Source: Microvirga sp. SRT01
GTDB lineage: Bacteria; Pseudomonadota; Alphaproteobacteria; Sphingomonadales; Sphingomonadaceae
Direction of reading: 5' to 3'
Length of the DNA: 64,000 nt
NCBI GenBank assembly: GCA_018139225.1
Contig: JAGSNX010000001.1
Span: forward strand, 372,001 to 436,000
The notes under the pieces are model-generated. The model saw only the letters and a list, made by a program, of their open reading frames with translations. It did not search any database and was not told the DNA's origin. Below, piece after piece: positions 27,575-36,157 of this stretch. Made by a program: the position numbers and the translations under genes. Within the stretch, counting starts at the first letter, position 1. Each line of letters begins with the position of its first letter.

Positions 27575-29011
27575 ATGGCGACGACCTACGACGCGAAACT
27601 CGGCCTCTATATCGGCGGCGAGTGGCTCGGCACCGAGGGACGCGAGACGCACGACGTCCTCAACCCCGCCACGGGTGCGGGCCACGCGGCGCTGCCGCTG
27701 GCGACCGCCGCCGATCTCGACGCGGCGCTGGAGGCGACGCAGCGCGGCTTCGTGCTGTGGCGTGGCACCGCGCCCGAGAAGCGCGCCGCCGTGCTGCAGA
27801 AGACCGCGCAACTGATCCGGGAACGTGCCGACCACCTCGCGCGCATCGCCACGCTGGAACAGGGCAAGATCCTCGCCGAAGCCAAGGGCGAGGCGCTGTT
27901 CGCCGCCGCCCTGCTCGATTTCCATGCGGGCGAGGCGCTGCGCATCTATGGCCGCGTCCTGCCGCGTCCGGCCGGCACGCGCAGTCTGGTGCTGCACCAG
28001 CCGGTCGGCCCCGTCGCCGCGTTCTGCGCGTGGAACTTCCCGATCATGAACGTCGTCCGCAAGATCGCGCCCGCAATCGCGGCGGGCTGTTCGATCATCA
28101 TCAAGCCCAGCGAGGAGACGGCGGGTAGCGCGGTCGAAGTGCTGCGCTGCTTCCAGGACGCGGGGCTGCCCGGCGATGTCGCGCAGTGCGTGTTCGGCGT
28201 GCCCGACATGGTGTCGCGCCAGCTGCTCGCCTCGCCGATCACGCGCAAGCTCAGCTTCACCGGCTCCGTGCCCGTCGGCAAGCATCTGATGAAGCTGGCC
28301 GCCGACACGATGATGAAGACGACGATGGAACTCGGCGGCCACGGCCCCGTGCTGGTGTTCGACGACTGCGATCTCGACAAGACGCTCGACACGCTGGTGG
28401 CGCACAAGTTCAGGAACGCCGGACAGGTCTGCATCGCGCCGACCCGCTTCCACGTCCAGGAGGGTGTCTACGACGCCTTCGCCGCAGGCTTCGCGGAGCG
28501 TACCCGCGCCTTGAAGATCGGCGACGGGCTCGATGCCGGCACGCAGATGGGGCCGATGGCCAATCCGCGCCGTCCGGAGGCGATCGGCGAACTGGTCGAG
28601 GACGCACGGCGGCACGGCGCGAAGCTGCTCGCGGGTGGCGAGCGCGGTGGAGAAGGCGGGTTCTTCTTCCAGCCGACCGTGCTGGCCGACGTGCCGCTCG
28701 ACGCGCGTGCGATGAACGACGAGCCGTTCGGCCCGATCGCCCTCCTGCGCCCCTTCGCCACGGTCGACGACGCGATCGAGCAAGCCAATCGCCTGCCCTT
28801 CGGTCTCGCGGCGTATTGCTTCACCGAGAATGGCCGGCGCCAGAACCTGCTCGGCGACGCGATCGAGGCCGGCATGGTCGCGATCAACAATGTCCGCCTC
28901 AGCTGGCCGGATAGCCCGTTCGGCGGCGTGAAGGACTCCGGCCACGGATCGGAGGACGGCCCCGAGGGCGTGATGGCGCACCTCGTCACGAAGACGGTCC
29001 ATATGATGTGA
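27575..29011 (+). CDS. NAD(P)-dependent aldehyde dehydrogenase, succinate-semialdehyde type
   Basis: 478 aa from the ATG at 27575, with AAGGAGAG upstream. ALDH superfamily hallmarks: catalytic Glu252 in T-M-E-L-G-G and nucleophile Cys286 in G-Q-V-C-I-A-P, 34 residues apart as usual; N-F-P-I-M near 155; the C-terminal F-G-G-V-K-D-S-G-H-G. The overall pattern is closest to NAD-dependent succinate-semialdehyde/glutarate-semialdehyde dehydrogenases (GabD/SAD). The exact substrate cannot be set from sequence. It stands alone and ends in a hairpin shared with the convergent lactonase-like gene. Confidence 0.9.
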   Translation: MATTYDAKLGLYIGGEWLGTEGRETHDVLNPATGAGHAALPLATAADLDAALEATQRGFVLWRGTAPEKRAAVLQKTAQLIRERADHLARIATLEQGKILAEAKGEALFAAALLDFHAGEALRIYGRVLPRPAGTRSLVLHQPVGPVAAFCAWNFPIMNVVRKIAPAIAAGCSIIIKPSEETAGSAVEVLRCFQDAGLPGDVAQCVFGVPDMVSRQLLASPITRKLSFTGSVPVGKHLMKLAADTMMKTTMELGGHGPVLVFDDCDLDKTLDTLVAHKFRNAGQVCIAPTRFHVQEGVYDAFAAGFAERTRALKIGDGLDAGTQMGPMANPRRPEAIGELVEDARRHGAKLLAGGERGGEGGFFFQPTVLADVPLDARAMNDEPFGPIALLRPFATVDDAIEQANRLPFGLAAYCFTENGRRQNLLGDAIEAGMVAINNVRLSWPDSPFGGVKDSGHGSEDGPEGVMAHLVTKTVHMM

Positions 29012-29020
29012 CGGTGCAGC

Positions 29021-29054
29021 TTTCCGCTCCCTCCCTTTCGGGACGGAGCGGAAA
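29021..29054. terminator. Convergent hairpin terminator
   Basis: A 15-bp stem with one mismatch (arms 29021-29035 and 29040-29054, loop TTTC) lies between two convergent stop codons (29011 and 29059). Either strand can form it. It has no long U-tract, so strength is uncertain, but the position fits a bidirectional terminator. Confidence 0.65.
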
Positions 29055-29058
29055 CGGA

Positions 29059-29907
29059 TCAGCGCGGCGTTGGCGACCCCGCCAGCGCCGCGAACTCCGT
29101 CGTGTCGTGCGCGCAGAACATCCGCACCTCGGCGCCATGTTCGACCGACAGCGCCCGCAACCGCGCCTGATTGGCGACCCGCGCGGCCGCGTCGACCTGC
29201 ATCAGCCGCTGATAGCCGCGAAGGCCCGACGGGCAGGACCGCCGTTCCGAGCCGACCTCGCCGTGGTGGAAATAGGCGTCGGCGGCATAGAACAGCCAGT
29301 GTCCGTCCTCTTGCTGCACGGCGACGCCGGCATGGCCCCAAGTGTGCCCCGCCAGCGGCACCAACAGGATCTCGGGGGGCAGCCCCTCCAGATCGCGCAC
29401 CGCGTCGAACCCGAACCACCGCTCGCCGCCGCCGAACGGATAGAGCGACCAGTTCGTCGCCTCATCCCACTGCTGCGGCCGATAGCGTTTGCGCGACACG
29501 AACGCGCCGCCCCGTTGCGCATCGGCAACTTCCTTCTCGCGTGCGGTGACGTGGATGCGCGCATTGGCGAAATCCTCGATCCCACCGGCATGGTCGAAGT
29601 CGAGATGGCTGACGACGATATGCCGTACATCGCCGGGATCGAACCCCAGCGCCCGCACCTGCGCGACCGCCGTCTCCTCCACCTTCAGCTGCGGCCGGTT
29701 GAGCGTCAGGAAGAAGTCGGACAGCCGGTCGTGCGGTCGCGCCACGTCCTTCGTCCCGAACCCGGTATCGACCAGCACCAGCCCGGCGTCGCTTTCGATC
29801 AGCAGGCAATGGCAGACCAGATGCCCCGCCCCGCCGTCGTTCCGCCCGTCGAACAGCCGACCACCCGGCGGGCAGCACGTGCCGCAATTCAGATGATGGA
29901 TCTTCAT
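29059..29907 (-). CDS. MBL-fold metallohydrolase, AHL-lactonase-like
   Basis: 282 aa from the ATG at 29907. The metallo-beta-lactamase motif H-L-D-F-D-H-A-G-G (His101, Asp103, Asp105, His106) matches the H-x-[HD]-x-D-H zinc site of the lactonase branch; further ligands are likely in L-A-G-H-T-W-G-H-A and Y-A-A-D-A-Y. The Cys-rich start C-G-T-C-C-P-P-G-G is common in this subgroup. N-acyl-homoserine lactonases belong here, but so do other esterases and lactonases, so quorum quenching is only a possibility. The start overlaps the small upstream ORF stop (ATGA). Confidence 0.85.
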   Translation of the reverse strand: MKIHHLNCGTCCPPGGRLFDGRNDGGAGHLVCHCLLIESDAGLVLVDTGFGTKDVARPHDRLSDFFLTLNRPQLKVEETAVAQVRALGFDPGDVRHIVVSHLDFDHAGGIEDFANARIHVTAREKEVADAQRGGAFVSRKRYRPQQWDEATNWSLYPFGGGERWFGFDAVRDLEGLPPEILLVPLAGHTWGHAGVAVQQEDGHWLFYAADAYFHHGEVGSERRSCPSGLRGYQRLMQVDAAARVANQARLRALSVEHGAEVRMFCAHDTTEFAALAGSPTPR

Positions 29908-30065
29908 GCCGGGCCTCCCTCGGCAAGCCGTCGCCGGGTACGTTCCGCCAGCGCCGGCTCGCGACGGGCCCAATAGGCCCAGCCGATCGCCCCGCCGGCA
30001 ACGATCGCACCCAGCACCAATGGCGTCGTCGCCCTTCCGCCGCGGACATTCGCAACGCTCGTCAT
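29904..30065 (-). CDS. Small membrane peptide coupled to the lactonase-like gene
   Basis: 53 aa from the ATG at 30065, with GGAGGA 4 bases upstream. One hydrophobic segment rich in glycine and alanine (residues ~15-31) is followed by an arginine-rich tail. The stop overlaps the next start (ATGA), which argues for real translation. I recognise no family. A longer frame from 30143 has no better start. Confidence 0.6.
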   Translation of the reverse strand: MTSVANVRGGRATTPLVLGAIVAGGAIGWAYWARREPALAERTRRRLAEGGPA

Positions 30066-30256
30066 CTCGTCCTCCGACCTGTCTCGATCATCCCGGCCGA
30101 ACGCGATGATGCGGTACGCCGATCCCTCCGCGGCACACGTCATTTGACGTAGGTTATTGAGAAACTTGGCGATTGTTCTGCGAGGGCAACAAACCCCGAC
30201 GGTCGTTAACCGTTACGTCTGCGGCGCGATCGCCATAACCGATAGCGAGGCAGACG

Positions 30257-31111
30257 ATGTATTATCATGACAAACGGCTCCAATATCCCGTGCAGGTAAC
30301 GGAGCCCGACCCCGCGTTCGCGCGAATGCTGCAACAGGCCATCGGCGGCGTCGAAGGCGAAATCCGCGTGTGCATGCAGTATTTCTTCCAGGCGTGGGGC
30401 AACCGCGCGCCGACCACGAAATATCGCGACATGCTGCTGAACACGGCGACCGAAGAAATCGGCCACATCGAGATGCTCGCGACCGCCGTCGCGCTGAACC
30501 TGGAGAAGGCACCGGCGAAACTTCAGGAAGAAGGCGTCAAGGACGGCATCGTCGGGGCGGTGATGGGCGGCGAAAACCCACGTCACAAGATCGAGGGGCT
30601 GATCCACAAGAACCTGCTGTCGGGCGGTCTGGCGGCGATGCCGATGGATTCGGACGGCGTGCCGTTCAACATGAGCCACATCTACGCCAGCGGCAATGTC
30701 GCCGCCGACATGTACTGTAACGTCGCGGCGGAGAGTACCGGGCGCGTGCTGGCGGTGCGCCTGTTCAACGCCGCGCATGACGAGGGCATGAAGAAGATGC
30801 TCCACTACATGATCGCACGCGACACGATGCACCAGCAGCAATGGCTGGCGGTGATCGAGGAACTCGGCGCGGAGCCGAACAATCTGCCGATCCCCAACAG
30901 CTTTCCGCAGGACATGGAGGATCAACAGAACAACTATAACTTCTATGTGACGTCGCTCGACGGCACCTATCCGGAAGGCCGCTGGACGCAGGGTCCGACG
31001 CCGGACGGCAAGGGCGAGTTCACGGTCTTCCGCAACGAACCGCTGGGCGAGGAACCGATCCTGGGGCCAGCCCGCCCCGACAGCGGCGCGCAGGCGCAGC
31101 AGATCGGCTGA
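30257..31111 (+). CDS. katN: Manganese (non-haem) catalase
   Basis: 284 aa, a di-manganese catalase that breaks down hydrogen peroxide. The four-helix-bundle ligands are visible: Glu35 (V-E-G-E-I-R), Glu67 and His70 (T-E-E-I-G-H-I-E-M), then Glu and His further on (V-A-A-E-S-T-G-R, R-D-T-M-H-Q-Q-Q-W). The N-terminus MYYHDKRLQYPV is typical. Only Mn-catalase, not haem KatG/KatA, is in the window. It is transcribed alone and ends near a strong hairpin. Confidence 0.95.
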   Translation: MYYHDKRLQYPVQVTEPDPAFARMLQQAIGGVEGEIRVCMQYFFQAWGNRAPTTKYRDMLLNTATEEIGHIEMLATAVALNLEKAPAKLQEEGVKDGIVGAVMGGENPRHKIEGLIHKNLLSGGLAAMPMDSDGVPFNMSHIYASGNVAADMYCNVAAESTGRVLAVRLFNAAHDEGMKKMLHYMIARDTMHQQQWLAVIEELGAEPNNLPIPNSFPQDMEDQQNNYNFYVTSLDGTYPEGRWTQGPTPDGKGEFTVFRNEPLGEEPILGPARPDSGAQAQQIG

Positions 31112-31185
31112 TCGGCCCGACCTGCTCGCTGCGTTTCAAGGCAGACGATGACCCCTGGTACGTAGGGATCAGGCGGACAGAGAAG

Positions 31186-31219
31186 GGACCGGACTTTCGC
31201 AGACGCGAAAGTCCGGTCC
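31186..31219. terminator. Perfect 15-bp hairpin between katN and DUF1467
   Basis: Perfect inverted repeat (arms 31186-31200 and 31205-31219, loop AGAC) in the convergent gap. Its last base is part of the DUF1467 stop codon. U-tracts are weak on both sides, yet the perfect stem and position make a shared terminator likely. Confidence 0.75.
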
Positions 31220-31503
31220 TAACGCGCCCGCTCGGCCTCGATCCGCCCGGCAATATCCATCGTCTGCGGCGTGATCCACCCATAGTAATAATTCAGCTGG
31301 AACAGCACGAAGAGCGTCGTCGCGACCACCGTCACCCACAGCACGACGCGGCCGAGCCTGAACTCGTGAGGCGCGCTCTCGGCTTGGCCGGGAACGTAGT
31401 CACCCCCGGCCTCGTGCGTGGTCCGCACGCCGAATGGCAGCACGAGAAATACGCTGAACGCCCAGAACAGTATGTAGATCGCCAGGGCGGACGTCCAGCG
31501 CAT
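31219..31503 (-). CDS. DUF1467 family membrane protein
   Basis: 94 aa with two membrane helices (about 5-25 and 52-75), with L-P-F-G-V-R-T just after the first and Y-Y-G-W-I-T after the second. This is the DUF1467 pattern found in alphaproteobacteria. Function is unknown. It starts 4 bases after the rnj stop, so the two are co-transcribed. Confidence 0.88.
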   Translation of the reverse strand: MRWTSALAIYILFWAFSVFLVLPFGVRTTHEAGGDYVPGQAESAPHEFRLGRVVLWVTVVATTLFVLFQLNYYYGWITPQTMDIAGRIEAERAR

Positions 31504-31507
31504 CAGA

Positions 31508-33145
31508 TCAGGCCTCGATCACCAGCACATCGACGATCGGCTTCTTGCCCGTCCAGCGCGTGGCGACGCGGCGCACGGCGAGGCGCACGTCTTCGCGCAT
31601 CCGGTCCATGCCGCGGCGGTTACCCTTGGCGGCGTCGGAAGCGGCCTCAACCGCGTCGGCGATAAACGCCTCGCGCTCGTCCTCGACCGGCACGCCCTGC
31701 AGCTTGACCTGCGGCACGCCGAGCAGGCGACCGCCCTGCCCTACCGCAACCGCGACGGAAATCTGCCCGTGCAGCGCGATGCGGCGACGCTCGTTGATCG
31801 TCGACCCGTCCGACGGCAGGATCACGTCGCCGTCCAGTACCAGCCGGCCGACCGTCGCATGCCCGACCTTCTTGGCGGCGCCCGGCCGCAGCCGCACGAT
31901 ATCGCCGTCCGCCTGCACGATCGCCTGCGGCACGCCTTCGGAAATACCGAAGCGGGCATGCTCCATCATGTGGCGCATCTCGCCGTGGACGGGGATCAGC
32001 ACTTCCGGGCGGATCCAGTCGTACATCCGCTTCAGTTCGGGCCGGCCGGGATGGCCGGAGACGTGAACGTGCGCCTGACGCTCCGTCACCATCTCCACGC
32101 CCTTGGCGGCGAGCTGGTTCTGGATGCGGCCGATCGCCACCTCGTTGCCGGGAATCTGCTTGGACGAGAAGATCACGGTGTCGCCCGCGTCCAGCTTGAT
32201 CGTGTGGTCGTTGTTCGCCACTCGCGCCAGCGCCGCACGTGGCTCGCCCTGACCGCCGGTCGCGACGATCAGCACCTTGTTGCGCGGCAGCTTCATCGCC
32301 GTCTCGGGATCGACCGTCTCCGGGAAATCCTTGAAGTAGCCGCACGCGCGGCCGACCTTCAGGATGCGGTCGAGCGAGCGGCCGGTGACGCACAGCTTGC
32401 GTCCGGTCTCACGCGCAACCTCGCCCAGAGTCACCAGCCGCGCCGCGTTCGACGCGAAGGTCGTGACGAGGATGCGCCCGCGCGCCTTGGCTGCAGTTTC
32501 CGCGATCCCCTGACGCACGCTCGCTTCCGAGCCCGAGGCCTCGAAATTGAAGACGTTGGTCGAATCGCACACCAACACGTCGACACCCTTGTCGCCGATC
32601 GCCGCGAGCTGCTTGGGATCGAACGGCGTGCCGATCACCGGCGTCGCGTCCAGCTTCCAGTCGCCCGTGTGGAACACGGTGCCCTCCGGCGTCTCGATCA
32701 GCAGCGCCGACGATTCCGGGATCGAGTGCGACAGCGGCACGAACGTCACGCCGAAGCCGCCGACGTCGAACCGCCGGCTCGGCTCCATGATCTTCAGCTT
32801 GACGCGGTCGGCGATGCCCTCCTCGTCCAGCTTGCCGCGGATCAGCCCTGCGGTGAACTGCGTCGCATAGAGCGGCACGCCGAGGTCTTCCGCCAGATAC
32901 GGCAGCGCGCCGATATGGTCCTCATGCCCGTGAGTCAGGACGATGCCGACGAGATCGTCGATCCGGTCCTCGATGAATTGCAGGTCCGGCAGGATCACGT
33001 CGATGCCGGGATATGCGGGGTCTGCGAAGGTGATGCCGCAATCAACCATCAGCCATTTGCCGCGACAACCGTACAGGTTGACGTTCATGCCGATCTCGCC
33101 GGAGCCGCCGAGCGCACAGAAAAGCAGTTCGTTCTTCGGAGTCAT
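31508..33145 (-). CDS. rnj: Ribonuclease J
   Basis: 545 aa, a metallo-beta-lactamase/beta-CASP ribonuclease. Zinc motif H-G-H-E-D-H at 72-77, H-S-I-P-E-S and H-T-G-D-W near 145-165, and beta-CASP G-G-Q-G-E with P-V-H-G-E near 375. RNase J has 5'-to-3' exonuclease and endonuclease activity and matures rRNA and turns over mRNA. It lies after nuo-birA-coaX, as in many alphaproteobacteria, but an intrinsic terminator lies just upstream, 11 bases from the ATG. Confidence 0.95.
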   Translation of the reverse strand: MTPKNELLFCALGGSGEIGMNVNLYGCRGKWLMVDCGITFADPAYPGIDVILPDLQFIEDRIDDLVGIVLTHGHEDHIGALPYLAEDLGVPLYATQFTAGLIRGKLDEEGIADRVKLKIMEPSRRFDVGGFGVTFVPLSHSIPESSALLIETPEGTVFHTGDWKLDATPVIGTPFDPKQLAAIGDKGVDVLVCDSTNVFNFEASGSEASVRQGIAETAAKARGRILVTTFASNAARLVTLGEVARETGRKLCVTGRSLDRILKVGRACGYFKDFPETVDPETAMKLPRNKVLIVATGGQGEPRAALARVANNDHTIKLDAGDTVIFSSKQIPGNEVAIGRIQNQLAAKGVEMVTERQAHVHVSGHPGRPELKRMYDWIRPEVLIPVHGEMRHMMEHARFGISEGVPQAIVQADGDIVRLRPGAAKKVGHATVGRLVLDGDVILPSDGSTINERRRIALHGQISVAVAVGQGGRLLGVPQVKLQGVPVEDEREAFIADAVEAASDAAKGNRRGMDRMREDVRLAVRRVATRWTGKKPIVDVLVIEA

Positions 33146-33156
33146 TCAATACTTTC

Positions 33157-33188
33157 AAAAAAGGGAGCGCCGGATGGTCGCCCGGCGC
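33157..33188 (-). terminator. Intrinsic terminator between coaX and rnj
   Basis: Reading leftward: a perfect 7-bp GC stem (GCGCCGG/CCGGCGC, loop of 8) followed by TCCC and six T's (33157-33162). This is a textbook rho-independent terminator. It sits 9 bases after the coaX stop and ends 11 bases before the rnj ATG, so it should end or attenuate the nuo-birA-coaX transcript before rnj. Confidence 0.8.
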
Positions 33189-33197
33189 GGGCGTGGT

Positions 33198-33977
33198 TCA
33201 GCGGATATGGGCCTTATCCCACATCATCGCCAGCCCTTGAATGGTCAGATCGGGCTCGATCGCATCGAACACGGTCGTATGTTGCTTGAAAAGGTCGGCC
33301 AGACCGCCGGTCGCGATCACCTTCACCGGGCGTCCGACCTCCGCCTTCAGCCGCGCGACGAGGCCCTCGATCATCGCGATATAGCCCCAATAGATGCCGA
33401 TATGCATCTGGTCGACGGTGTTGCGGCCGATCACGCTGGCAGTCGCCGGCGCCTCGATCGCGATGCGCGGCAGCTTGGCGGCGGCGGTGACCAGCGCATC
33501 GAGAGACAGGTTGATGCCGGGCGCGATGATCCCGCCCTTGTACGCGCCGGTATAATCGCTGACGTCGAACGTCGTCGCGGTGCCGAAGTCGATCACGATC
33601 AGGTCGCCCGCGTGCAGCGCATGCGCGGCGATCGTGTTGACCGCGCGATCCGCCCCCAGCGACGCGGGTTCGTCGACGTCGATCGCGATGCCCCATTCGA
33701 CCGGCGCACGGCCGGCGATCAGCGCCTCCGTCCTGAAATACTTCGAACTCAGCACCTGAAGGTTGTGGAGCGCGCGCGGCACAACGGTGGCGACGATCAC
33801 CCCCTGCACAACGCTGCGGTCATATCCCTCCAGCGCCAGCAACTGGCTGAGCCAGACCGCATATTCATCCGCGGTGCGGCGCGGATCTGTCGCAATGCGC
33901 CAGCGGGCACGGACGGTGCCGTCCTCGACCAGCGCGAAGACCACGTTCGTGTTGCCGGCATCGATCGCGAGTAGCAT
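33198..33977 (-). CDS. coaX: Type III pantothenate kinase
   Basis: 259 aa CoaX, ATP-dependent phosphorylation of pantothenate, the first step to coenzyme A. The phosphate-binding D-A-G-N-T-N at residues 6-11 and later D-F-G-T-A-T-T-F-D and G-G-I-I-A-P-G are the family ASKHA motifs. It follows birA by 9 bases. BirA and CoaX both serve acetyl-CoA and fatty-acid metabolism. Confidence 0.95.
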   Translation of the reverse strand: MLLAIDAGNTNVVFALVEDGTVRARWRIATDPRRTADEYAVWLSQLLALEGYDRSVVQGVIVATVVPRALHNLQVLSSKYFRTEALIAGRAPVEWGIAIDVDEPASLGADRAVNTIAAHALHAGDLIVIDFGTATTFDVSDYTGAYKGGIIAPGINLSLDALVTAAAKLPRIAIEAPATASVIGRNTVDQMHIGIYWGYIAMIEGLVARLKAEVGRPVKVIATGGLADLFKQHTTVFDAIEPDLTIQGLAMMWDKAHIR

Positions 33978-33986
33978 GCCTGTCCT

Positions 33987-34694
33987 TCAGAGCAGGAAAA
34001 CGTCGGCCGCGTGGATGACACGCCGCTCGCCCGACGCCAAGCGCAGCGTCAATGCGCAGTCGGGATCGAGGCCGTCGAACAGCCCGTCGATCACCGTGCC
34101 GTCCGCCAGCCGCGCCGTCAGCGCCGTGCCGACCGGATGCGCCCGCTCCAGCCACCGCGCGCGCACTGCGGCAATGCCCTCACCCCGCCACCGCTCGACC
34201 CAGCGTGCGAACGCCTCCGCCAGTACGTCGAGCAACGCGGCCGGATCGACGTCGACGCCATGCGCCGCCAGACTGGTCGTGGCGCGATCCGGCAGATCGG
34301 GATGATGCGCCAGATTGACGCCGATCCCGACGATCACCGCATCGTCCACCCGGTCGAGCAATATCCCGGACAGCTTGGCCCCATCCAGCAGCAGATCATT
34401 CGGCCATTTAAGTCTCAGGCCCCCTTGGGAGAGGACGGGCGACGCTTCAAGAAAGACCCTGACCGCCTCCTCCAGCGCTACCCCTGCCACCAACGCCAGC
34501 GTCGCCGCCTGGGGATCGCTCCCGCGCAACCGCACCAGCGTCGACGCATAGAAGTTACCCGGAGGCGACATCCACGCCCGACCCTGCCGCCCGCGCCCCG
34601 CCGTCTGGCGCTCGGTACGGAGCCAGAACCCCTCCGCCGCGCCCGCTTTCGCCAGCAGGACGAGGTCGGCGTTGGTCGACCCCGTCTCCGCCAC
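33987..34694 (-). CDS. birA: Biotin-[acetyl-CoA-carboxylase] ligase
   Basis: About 235 aa. Ligase motifs are clear: G-R-G-R-Q-G-R-A-W (biotin/ATP loop) and K-W-P-N-D-L-L-L with K-L-S-G-I-L. It has no N-terminal DNA-binding domain, so it is a ligase only, not a repressor. I place the start at GTG 34694, 14 bases after the nuoN stop; a CTG at 34712 overlapping nuoN is the alternative. It attaches biotin to the carboxyl carrier protein. Confidence 0.9.
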   Translation of the reverse strand: MAETGSTNADLVLLAKAGAAEGFWLRTERQTAGRGRQGRAWMSPPGNFYASTLVRLRGSDPQAATLALVAGVALEEAVRVFLEASPVLSQGGLRLKWPNDLLLDGAKLSGILLDRVDDAVIVGIGVNLAHHPDLPDRATTSLAAHGVDVDPAALLDVLAEAFARWVERWRGEGIAAVRARWLERAHPVGTALTARLADGTVIDGLFDGLDPDCALTLRLASGERRVIHAADVFLL

Positions 34695-34708
34695 CGTCCG
34701 CCGCTGCG

Positions 34709-36157
34709 TCAGAACAGCGCCTGCGCCGCAGCCATCGCCCAGCCACCCAGCAGCGGGATCGCGAAATAACCCAGCGGCGAGATGAACACCGCCGCCACCG
34801 CGATCAGACCGCCTTGCAGGACCTCGCCCTCGAAACGGGGGAATGCCGTCACCGGCTCGTCGAAGTACATCGTCTTGACGACGCGCAGGTAGTAATAGGC
34901 ACCGATCGTCGACGCCGCGATGCCGACCGCCGCCAGCGGGAACAGCCCCGCCGCGACCGCCGCATCGAACACCGCGAACTTGGCGTAGAAGCCGAACAGC
35001 GGCGGGATACCGGCCAGCGAGAACATGAACATCGCCATCGCCGCGGCCAGCGCCGGCCGCGTCCGCGACATACCCGACAGGCTGGCGATCGTCTCGACCG
35101 GCTGGCCGTCCTCGTCGCGCATCTGCAACACGACGAGAAACGACCCCAGCGTCATCGCGATGTAGATCGTCATGTACGTCATCACGCCGGCCACGCCCGC
35201 AGGCGTACCCGCGGCGAGGCCGATCAGCGCGAAGCCGACATTGTTGATCGAGGAATAGGCGAGCAGCCGCTTGATGTTGGTCTGCCCGATCGCCGCGACC
35301 GCGCCGAGCACGATCGACGCCAGCGCCGCGAAGATCACGATCTGGCGCCACTGGTCCGTCGCCGGCCCCATTGCCTCGATCGCGACCCGCACCGCGAGGC
35401 CCATGGCCGCGACCTTGGGCGCGGAGGCGAAGAATGCCGTCACCGGTGTCGGCGCGCCCTCGTACACGTCGGGCGTCCACATGTGGAACGGCACCGCCGA
35501 AATCTTGAACGCGATGCCGGCGAACACGAACACCAGCCCGAACAACAGGCCCATCGAGCGCTGCCCCGCATAGGCCGCGGCGATGCCGTCGAACAATGTC
35601 GTGCCCGAGAAGCCATACACGAGGCTGATGCCGTACAACAGGATGCCGCTGGCGAGCGCACCGAGCACGAAATACTTCAGCCCGGCCTCCGCCGAACGCG
35701 CGTCGCGCCGCATGAAACTGGCCAGCACGTACGCCGCAAGGCTCTGCAACTCCAGACCGACATACAGCGTCAGCATGTCCGTCGCGGATACCATCATCCC
35801 CATGCCCGCCGCCGACAGCAGCATCAGCACCGGATATTCGGGACGCAGATCGTCGCCGCTGGTGCGCTGGAAAAAGCCCGGCGCCATCAGGATGGCGATG
35901 GCGGTCGCGATGTAGATCAGGACCTTGGAAAAGGCGGCAAACGCGTCGGCGCGGTACAGTCCGTCGAACGCAGGCCCGCCGTTGCCGGCCGGACCCGTCA
36001 GGGCGATACCCGCACCCGCGAGGATCGCGACCGAGGCCCACGACACGAGGCGTGTCGAACCCGGCCCGCCCCAGGCGGATACCAGCATCAGGACGATCGC
36101 GCCGACACCCAGCACCAGTTCGGGCAGCGTCATCGCGAGGTTGGCGGCGTAACTCAT
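34709..36157 (-). CDS. nuoN: NADH-quinone oxidoreductase subunit N
   Basis: 482 aa, an antiporter-like membrane subunit of complex I with about 14 helices. Conserved elements include the L-T-L-Y-V-G-L-E-L region near 110-125 and the K-I-S-A-V-P-F-H-M-W-T-P-D-V-Y-E-G-A-P-T segment near 235. It overlaps the nuoM stop by one base (TGATG). Confidence 0.96.
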   Translation of the reverse strand: MSYAANLAMTLPELVLGVGAIVLMLVSAWGGPGSTRLVSWASVAILAGAGIALTGPAGNGGPAFDGLYRADAFAAFSKVLIYIATAIAILMAPGFFQRTSGDDLRPEYPVLMLLSAAGMGMMVSATDMLTLYVGLELQSLAAYVLASFMRRDARSAEAGLKYFVLGALASGILLYGISLVYGFSGTTLFDGIAAAYAGQRSMGLLFGLVFVFAGIAFKISAVPFHMWTPDVYEGAPTPVTAFFASAPKVAAMGLAVRVAIEAMGPATDQWRQIVIFAALASIVLGAVAAIGQTNIKRLLAYSSINNVGFALIGLAAGTPAGVAGVMTYMTIYIAMTLGSFLVVLQMRDEDGQPVETIASLSGMSRTRPALAAAMAMFMFSLAGIPPLFGFYAKFAVFDAAVAAGLFPLAAVGIAASTIGAYYYLRVVKTMYFDEPVTAFPRFEGEVLQGGLIAVAAVFISPLGYFAIPLLGGWAMAAAQALF

